Shown one piece after another: positions 62,612 to 64,000 of a stretch of DNA of 64,000 nt; the stretch's first letter is position 1, and the number at the start of each line of letters is the position of its first letter. The notes beneath the pieces are model-generated. The model had not been told where the DNA came from, ran no database searches, and was given only the letters and a program-made list of their open reading frames with translations. This DNA comes from Flavobacterium paronense (lineage in GTDB: Bacteria; Bacteroidota; Bacteroidia; Flavobacteriales; Flavobacteriaceae). The stretch spans positions 930,001-994,000 of the forward strand of contig NZ_JAUFQN010000019.1 in NCBI RefSeq assembly GCF_030409795.1. The letters run 5' to 3'. The translations under genes were made by a program, and so were the position numbers.

Positions 62612-64000
62612 ATGAGCAAGGACTTAACAAAAAGAGCAGAAGATTATTCAAAGTGGTATAACGAACTAGTTGTCAAGGCTGATTTGGCCGAAAACTCTGG
62701 TGTTCGAGGTTGTATGGTTATCAAACCATACGGCTATGCTATTTGGGAAAAAATGCAAGCAGAATTAGACAGAATGTTTAAAGAAACAGGACATAGTAAT
62801 GCATATTTTCCTCTTTTTGTGCCTAAAAGCATGTTTGAAGCTGAAGAAAAGAATGCAGAAGGTTTTGCTAAAGAATGCGCAATTGTAACTCATTACAGAT
62901 TAAAAAATGATCCTGATAAACCTGGAAAATTGATGGTTGACTCAAATGCTAAACTAGAAGAAGAGTTAATTGTTCGTCCAACAAGTGAGGCAATTATTTG
63001 GTCAACATATAAAAACTGGGTGCAATCTTATAGAGATTTACCTTTGTTAATAAATCAATGGGCTAATGTTGTACGTTGGGAAATGCGTACTCGTTTGTTT
63101 TTGCGTACGGCTGAGTTTTTATGGCAAGAAGGCCATACTGCACATGCTACAAAAGCTGAAGCTATTGAGGAATCTGAAAAAATGATGCATGTATATGCTG
63201 ATTTTGCTGAAAACTTTATGGCTATTCCGGTAATCAAAGGACTGAAAACCGAAACAGAACGTTTTGCAGGTGCAGAAGAAACCTATTGCATTGAAGCTTT
63301 GATGCAAGATGGAAAAGCATTGCAAGCAGGAACGTCACATTTTCTTGGACAAAATTTTGCCAAAGCTTTTGATGTAAAATTTGCTAATCAAGAAGGAAGA
63401 CAAGAGCACGTTTGGGGTACTTCCTGGGGGGTGTCAACTCGTTTGATGGGAGCATTGGTAATGACACATTCTGATGATAATGGTTTGGTTTTACCACCAA
63501 ATTTAGCTCCAATTCAAGTAGTAATTGTTCCGATTTTCAAGACGGATGAAGAGTTTGAAGCTATTTCCACTGTAGCAAATGAATTAGTTGCCCAATTTAA
63601 AAGGCTAAACATTTCAGTGAAGTTTGATAATAGAACAACTCAAAAACCTGGATTTAAATTTGCGGAATGGGAACTGAAAGGCGTTCCAGTTAGAATTGCT
63701 GTTGGTCCAAAAGATTTAGAAAATGGAACTTTTGAAATTGCAAGAAGAGATACCCTGTCTAAAGAATTGAAACCTAAAGATGGAATTGTTACTTACATTT
63801 TCGATTTATTAGAACAAATTCAGATTGATTTATATAATCGTGCTTTAGATTATAGAAATACACATGTGACTGAAGTAAATACTTTTGAAGAATTTAAAAA
63901 TGTTTTAGAAAACAAAACTGGATTTATATCGGCACATTGGGACGGAACTCCGGAAACGGAAGAAAAAATAAAGGATTTAACTAAAGCAACTATACGTTGT
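62612..64000 (+). CDS. proS: Prolyl-tRNA synthetase, eukaryote/archaeal-like type (3' end missing)
   Basis: 463 codons are present and the frame is still open at the window edge; the family has about 490. Start [20 protein letters not shown]. Class II motifs: [40 protein letters not shown] (motif 2 region with RPTSE), [20 protein letters not shown], and [15 protein letters not shown]; then [19 protein letters not shown] opening the anticodon-binding domain and a C-terminal extension. Lack of the long bacterial editing insertion marks the ProS3 type, common in Bacteroidota. It charges tRNA-Pro. Confidence 0.95.
   Translation, partial: MSKDLTKRAEDYSKWYNELVVKADLAENSGVRGCMVIKPYGYAIWEKMQAELDRMFKETGHSNAYFPLFVPKSMFEAEEKNAEGFAKECAIVTHYRLKNDPDKPGKLMVDSNAKLEEELIVRPTSEAIIWSTYKNWVQSYRDLPLLINQWANVVRWEMRTRLFLRTAEFLWQEGHTAHATKAEAIEESEKMMHVYADFAENFMAIPVIKGLKTETERFAGAEETYCIEALMQDGKALQAGTSHFLGQNFAKAFDVKFANQEGRQEHVWGTSWGVSTRLMGALVMTHSDDNGLVLPPNLAPIQVVIVPIFKTDEEFEAISTVANELVAQFKRLNISVKFDNRTTQKPGFKFAEWELKGVPVRIAVGPKDLENGTFEIARRDTLSKELKPKDGIVTYIFDLLEQIQIDLYNRALDYRNTHVTEVNTFEEFKNVLENKTGFISAHWDGTPETEEKIKDLTKATIRC

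Noticed and set aside
1..64000. CRISPR arrays, rRNA, prophage or insertion sequences
   Set aside because: I saw no regularly spaced repeats, rRNA sequence, transposase, integrase or phage structural gene.

Overview
The window is AT-rich chromosomal DNA from a member of the Bacteroidota, most likely Flavobacterium or a close relative. The support is a protein with a type IX secretion (T9SS) sorting domain, Bacteroidota-style promoter boxes (TTTG, about 19 bp, TAnnTTTG), an OmpP1/FadL-type barrel, DUF4369 and choice-of-anchor L proteins, a eukaryote/archaeal-like ProRS, and many TAATG or short-overlap gene junctions. There is one tRNA (Thr, anticodon TGT). I saw no rRNA, no CRISPR array and no transposase.

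Layout. 0-4.3 kb: tatC (partial), kdsD, recQ and a secreted unknown. 4.3-10 kb: a small unknown gene, a large T9SS-exported choice-of-anchor L protein, a FAD oxidoreductase and gapN. 10-15.6 kb, minus strand: a phospholipid and proteostasis block (rsfS, ftsH // LUD protein, cdsA, psd, an acyl-CoA-binding protein, a lipoprotein superoxide dismutase). 15.7-22.1 kb: birA, sucC, two membrane glycosyltransferase genes, a decayed methyltransferase pseudogene and gltA. 22-26.1 kb: an MsrB-MsrA lipoprotein, then idi-queD-bcp-manA and a small unknown. 26.2 kb: tRNA-Thr followed by a second, orphan copy of its 3' end.

26.5-44.3 kb is the most coherent system: purine catabolism plus molybdenum cofactor (Moco) synthesis. 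One plus-strand operon encodes guanine deaminase, xanthine dehydrogenase (XdhA, XdhB) and a PaiA-like acetyltransferase. A minus-strand operon encodes allantoinase, allantoicase, membrane urate hydroxylase PuuD with a cytochrome c tail, a fused UraD-UraH allantoin synthase and a CitE-like DUF6986 protein. A second plus-strand operon encodes XdhC, MoeA, a TauE/SafE transporter, MoaD, a MoeB-rhodanese protein, MoaE, a MoaC-MoaB fusion and MoaA. Together these carry guanine to xanthine, urate, allantoin, allantoate, then ureidoglycolate plus urea, and make and insert most of the cofactor the pathway needs. No ureidoglycolate lyase or urease of a known type is visible. The DUF6986 protein, a member of the citrate-lyase/aldolase superfamily, is the obvious candidate for the ureidoglycolate or glyoxylate end. 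The divergent allB-xdhC intergenic region holds a pair of roughly 60-bp imperfect direct repeats flanking a 14-bp inverted repeat.

44.5-64 kb: aquaporin Z, an AlkB-like dioxygenase, a sterol-desaturase-family hydroxylase, a DUF2805 protein, an M61 peptidase, a DUF4369 lipoprotein, an ArsR-SRPBCC pair with a clear operator/promoter, a radical SAM protein with an unusual CX4CX2C motif, two paralogous hybrid histidine kinases flanking a beta-barrel gene, rimO, a FadL-family barrel, a low-complexity lipoprotein and proS (runs off the end).
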